Assembly (NCBI GenBank): GCA_027619145.1
Contig: JAQCGA010000139.1
Coordinates: 1 to 8,631, forward strand
Length of the DNA: 8,631 nucleotides
Source of the DNA: a bacterium
Lineage (GTDB): Bacteria; Latescibacterota; UBA2968; GCA-2709665
Direction: 5' to 3'
Positions 6,842 to 8,631 of the stretch are shown here, piece after piece. Both the position numbers and the translations under genes were made by a program. Positions within the stretch are counted from its first letter, which is position 1. Every line of letters begins with the position of its first letter. Under the pieces are notes generated by a model. That model saw nothing but the letters and a program-made list of their open reading frames with translations. It was not told the DNA's origin and did no database searches.

Positions 6842-7078
6842 GTGAAAGACAATAGGCCAATTGCGAGTCCGTATTTGATTTTTGAGCAGGAGCCGAGAGC
6901 AGGAGAGCACGTTCGGATCTGGTTCCACGGGGATGGCCGTTTTGGATTTGAGCATTTACAGGCGTCCGGAAAAGGAACGTCCATTTCTTGTCCGACCCTG
7001 GGGGATGCCATGTTGCTTTGGAAACAGATTAAACGGAGACTCGCCAGGTTTCAGGTAGCTGTGCCGGGCGAATTTTGA
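6842..7078 (+). CDS. Small conserved-looking protein B, paralogue of the gene at 6432
   Basis: A 78-residue protein beginning at GTG 6842, with GAGG 7 nt upstream (6831-6834). No known family is recognised. It repeats the core of small protein A: AG-E-HVRIW (20-27), DGR (31-33), GKG (43-45), SCPT (49-52) and LW (59-60). Unlike A, it has a longer N-terminus (about 7 residues) and a basic stretch KQIKRRLARF at 61-70, which might contact RNA, DNA or membrane. Copy A ends instead in an acidic, Gly/His-rich tail. The gene is separated from A by a probable terminator and is followed 85 nt later by ricT, so the two copies may be expressed under different conditions. Existence is well supported by the paralogy; function is unknown. 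Confidence 0.7.
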   Translation: MKDNRPIASPYLIFEQEPRAGEHVRIWFHGDGRFGFEHLQASGKGTSISCPTLGDAMLLWKQIKRRLARFQVAVPGEF

Positions 7079-7147
7079 CAGAATAGAACAGAGGGCAGCC
7101 GGTGGACGCAGGGACGGTCAGAGTGTGATGGGTACGCCGTGTGAACC

Positions 7148-7153
7148 GGAGGG
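7148..7153 (+). promoter_or_regulatory. Shine-Dalgarno GGAGGG for the start at 7164
   Basis: GGAGGG lies 10 nt before ATG 7164, slightly long but usable. The upstream in-frame GTG 7125 and ATG 7128 have no comparable site, and starting there would add residues not seen in RicT proteins. Confidence 0.5.
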
Positions 7154-7163
7154 TGACAACGTT

Positions 7164-7943
7164 ATGGATCTGTGTTATGAAGTGGTGTGCAAGCTGACAA
7201 AACGTTCTCTCTTCCGGCGGGTGGAAGGATTTCCTCTGGAGATTGGGGACAGCGTTGTGATAGATGTGGGCGGCCGTAAGGAGCTGGGTGAGGTGGTGTG
7301 GAAAGGAGAGGAAGAGGCATCGGAAGCAGGCGTCTCTACCGAAGGCGCAAGGATGCGCACCGCAACGCCAGAAGACATTAAAACGTTCCAGTCCAGGCAT
7401 CAGAAAGAAATTGAGGCACTGGAGGTTTTTACGCGGAATATTGCATTGCACGGTTTGCCCATGAAGCCTGTGGAGGTGGAGTTTGAAGATGATTGTAACC
7501 GGATCATGTTCTATTTCACCGCGGACCACCGCATAGATTTTCGGGCGCTGGTGAAGGATCTGGCACGCATTTATCGAACACGGATTGAACTTCGGCAGAT
7601 CAATTTACGTCAGTGTGTTCAGCGGTTAGGAGAATATGGGACCTGCGGACGACCGCTATGCTGCGTTTCATTTATGCACCAGGTTCCTGCCGTGCCGGCC
7701 CAGGCAGCCCACGTGCAGGCGCTTGCTCAGAACCCCGCCAAGTTGACGGGTGTGTGCGGCCAGTTGAAATGTTGTTTGCGGTACGAACTGGAATATTACA
7801 GGCAAGGCGGAAGTCAACTGGACGAGTCGGCGGGCTGTGGGGGGTGTTGTGGGGCAAAAGATGAAGTGCTTGCTATCGCGAACGCCGAAGACGAGATGGC
7901 AGATCCGATTTCGTTCTCTGATGATCAGGTAGAGCAGGGGTAG
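7164..7943 (+). CDS. ricT: RicT/YaaT-like PSP1 domain protein
   Basis: This 259-residue protein is a PSP1-domain (PF04468) RicT homologue. The N-terminal part (YEVVCKL ... GDSVVIDVGGRKELGEVV) matches the family's opening beta domain. The PSP1 core carries two cysteine clusters: C161-GRPL-C166-C167 and C198-GQLK-C203-C204, with NPAKLTGVCG between. In Bacillus subtilis RicT (YaaT) joins RicA and RicF in the Y-complex, which binds [4Fe-4S] clusters and directs RNase Y to chosen transcripts; those cysteines are implicated in cluster binding. Homologues outside Firmicutes are widespread but little studied. A further cluster C225-GG-C228-C229-G follows the second motif and seems unusual. It is probably cotranscribed with the receiver and sigma genes. 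Upstream starts at 7125 or 7128 remain possible. Family assignment is confident. Confidence 0.9.
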   Translation: MDLCYEVVCKLTKRSLFRRVEGFPLEIGDSVVIDVGGRKELGEVVWKGEEEASEAGVSTEGARMRTATPEDIKTFQSRHQKEIEALEVFTRNIALHGLPMKPVEVEFEDDCNRIMFYFTADHRIDFRALVKDLARIYRTRIELRQINLRQCVQRLGEYGTCGRPLCCVSFMHQVPAVPAQAAHVQALAQNPAKLTGVCGQLKCCLRYELEYYRQGGSQLDESAGCGGCCGAKDEVLAIANAEDEMADPISFSDDQVEQG

Positions 7944-7994
7944 GCGGTCATGAGGTCTTTCCCGTCAATCCAGTTGAGAGGGGTGTGGATTCTG

Positions 7995-8360
7995 ATGGTG
8001 CTTGTGGCCAGTTATGACAAGATTCTGCGCCAACAGGCTGTTGATCTGCTGCAGGCGAGCGGGCACGAGGTGGTTTCGACCGATCGCAGTAGTGATCTGA
8101 TTCGCAAACTGATTGCAGAACCCTACGATCTGGTGGTGATTGATGCAGATCTGGCAGGCATGGACGGCGTGGAGGTTTTGCCGGTGCTGCGTCGGGTGCG
8201 TCCGACGGTGCCCATTGTTTTGATTACCGGCGAAGTGACTGTCGCGATAGACCGGAAAATTGCACGAGAGGGGGTATTTTACCACTTCAGGAAACCCCTG
8301 TACGACGAAGACTTTGTAAAGGTAGCAGCAGCAGCAATGGTCCAGGCTTCCGATTCCTGA
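7995..8360 (+). CDS. Stand-alone receiver-domain protein with degenerate acidic site
   Basis: A 121-residue single receiver (CheY-like, PF00072) domain with no output domain. The phosphoacceptor D50 (VVIDADLAGMDG), signalling Thr T78 (VLITGE) and Lys K100 (FRKP) are all present. The acidic pair that normally follows strand beta-1 (VDD) is replaced by A-S-Y (residues 5-7), so Mg2+ binding and ordinary phosphorylation may be impaired. ATG 7995 starts the protein just at beta-1, as usual for receivers, with an AGGGG about 11 nt upstream. ATG 7950 has a better-spaced AGGGG and would add 15 residues, so the start is uncertain. It lies between ricT and a sigma factor gene, and could act through protein contact. 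A phosphorylation-independent or weakly phosphorylated adaptor is a reasonable inference. Confidence 0.85.
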   Translation: MVLVASYDKILRQQAVDLLQASGHEVVSTDRSSDLIRKLIAEPYDLVVIDADLAGMDGVEVLPVLRRVRPTVPIVLITGEVTVAIDRKIAREGVFYHFRKPLYDEDFVKVAAAAMVQASDS

Positions 8361-8363
8361 GCG

Positions 8364-8412
8364 GTTGTTGCAAACAACGTGTACATCAATGCGAAGTGGG
8401 TGTACTTGTTTG
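8364..8412 (+). promoter_or_regulatory. Overlapping dyads in the sigma factor leader
   Basis: The short gap before the sigma gene contains two mutually exclusive folds. One is GTTGTT-GCA-AACAAC (8364-8378). The other pairs CAAACAA (8371-8377) with TTGTTTG (8406-8412) and GTACA (8381-8385) with TGTAC (8401-8405), with a 3-nt bulge. The second fold ends at the likely Shine-Dalgarno (GAGAGG, 8414-8419). It could be a translational switch, a protein-binding operator or chance; the sequence alone does not decide. Confidence 0.3.
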
Positions 8413-8427
8413 AGAGAGGTTGCGGGT

Positions 8428-8631
8428 ATGTCTAAACGTGGCGCATCAGAACAGATGAAAACCCTGGGGCCGTATTACCGGGAGGTGCAACGCACGCATC
8501 CTCTGAGCCGGTCTGAAGAGCGGTACCTGGCTGGCAGGATCCAGGCTGGTGATAAGGAGGCCAGGAACCGATTGGTAACGGCCAACCTTCGCTTTGCCCT
8601 GGACATGGCAAGGCGGTATCAGGGGCGAGGT
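8428..8631 (+). CDS. Sigma-70 family RNA polymerase sigma factor (3' partial)
   Basis: The first 68 codons run to the window edge. Residues ~11-42 (LGPYYREVQ ... PLSRSEERYLAGRIQ) are sigma region 1.2, and GDKEARNRLVTANLRFA (from 41) leading to RRYQGRG is the start of region 2.1, which binds the beta-prime clamp of RNA polymerase. Only ~10 residues precede region 1.2, so region 1.1 of a classical RpoD is absent. That fits group 2 or 3 sigmas and also the short primary sigmas of Bacteroidetes-like groups. ATG 8428 has GAGAGG (8414-8419) 8 nt upstream. Which class it belongs to (primary, RpoS-like or RpoH-like) needs regions 2.4 and 4, which lie beyond the window. Confidence 0.9.
   Translation, partial: MSKRGASEQMKTLGPYYREVQRTHPLSRSEERYLAGRIQAGDKEARNRLVTANLRFALDMARRYQGRG

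Noticed and set aside
6261..6860. Long minus-strand open frame of 199 codons, reaching across the small-gene gap
   Set aside because: Its translation has no family motif and is rich in Ser, His, Arg and Cys, as in antisense shadows. It runs opposite two genes with clear homology to each other.
7079..7163. Possible riboswitch or terminator before ricT
   Set aside because: No convincing stem with a T-run or conserved riboswitch core could be found.
7029..7529. Minus-strand open frame of 166 codons opposite ricT
   Set aside because: It lies antisense to the well-supported RicT coding sequence and shows no recognisable domain.
7836..7853. Reading the GCGGCCG stretch as a zinc finger domain
   Set aside because: The spacing C-x2-C-C alone does not make a finger, and no second pair follows downstream.

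Overview
The window is a stretch of a bacterial chromosome of moderate, somewhat GC-rich composition (no count was made). Every supportable gene lies on the + strand, and both ends cut through genes. Nothing points to a plasmid, phage, transposon or CRISPR array. The source looks like an uncultured bacterium, probably anaerobic or from sediment, gut or sponge. Large families of UroD-fold proteins, a RicT/PSP1 protein and a sigma-70 factor with a very short N-terminus together recall Latescibacterota, Hydrogenedentes, Poribacteria or planctomycete-like lineages. This is recollection of where such proteins occur; the sequence alone does not fix a phylum.

Region 1 (1-6386, perhaps to 6638) reads as one operon. 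It opens with the 3' part of a methylenetetrahydrofolate reductase-type protein carrying the eight-cysteine MTHFR_C domain. Five consecutive, mutually divergent uroporphyrinogen decarboxylase (UroD) superfamily genes follow. Spacing is tight: 13, 23 and 39 nt, then a 14-nt overlap, then 3 nt. None of the five has the MRQAGR-type substrate motif of true HemE, so a role in heme synthesis is unlikely. UroD-fold methyltransferases (MtaA/MtbA/CmuA and several O-demethylase components) next to an MTHFR-type gene suggest one-carbon metabolism: methyl groups taken from several substrates and passed to tetrahydrofolate. No corrinoid protein is visible in the window. The metal-ligand motif H-x-C of the characterised methyltransferases survives in only one of the five; the others have H-x-D or D-x-D.

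Region 2 (6387-7078) holds two small genes encoding paralogous proteins of about 68 and 78 residues with no recognised family. The roughly 200-nt gap between them contains a strong two-part hairpin, probably a terminator ending the upstream operon.

Region 3 (7079-8631) is a housekeeping or regulatory segment. It holds a RicT/YaaT (PSP1) protein with the family's cysteine motifs plus an extra cysteine cluster, a stand-alone receiver domain that keeps the phosphoacceptor Asp but lacks the metal-binding acidic pair, and the first 68 codons of a sigma-70 family factor. The order RicT, receiver, sigma factor suggests a link between RNA processing or signalling and transcription, but this is inferred from position only.
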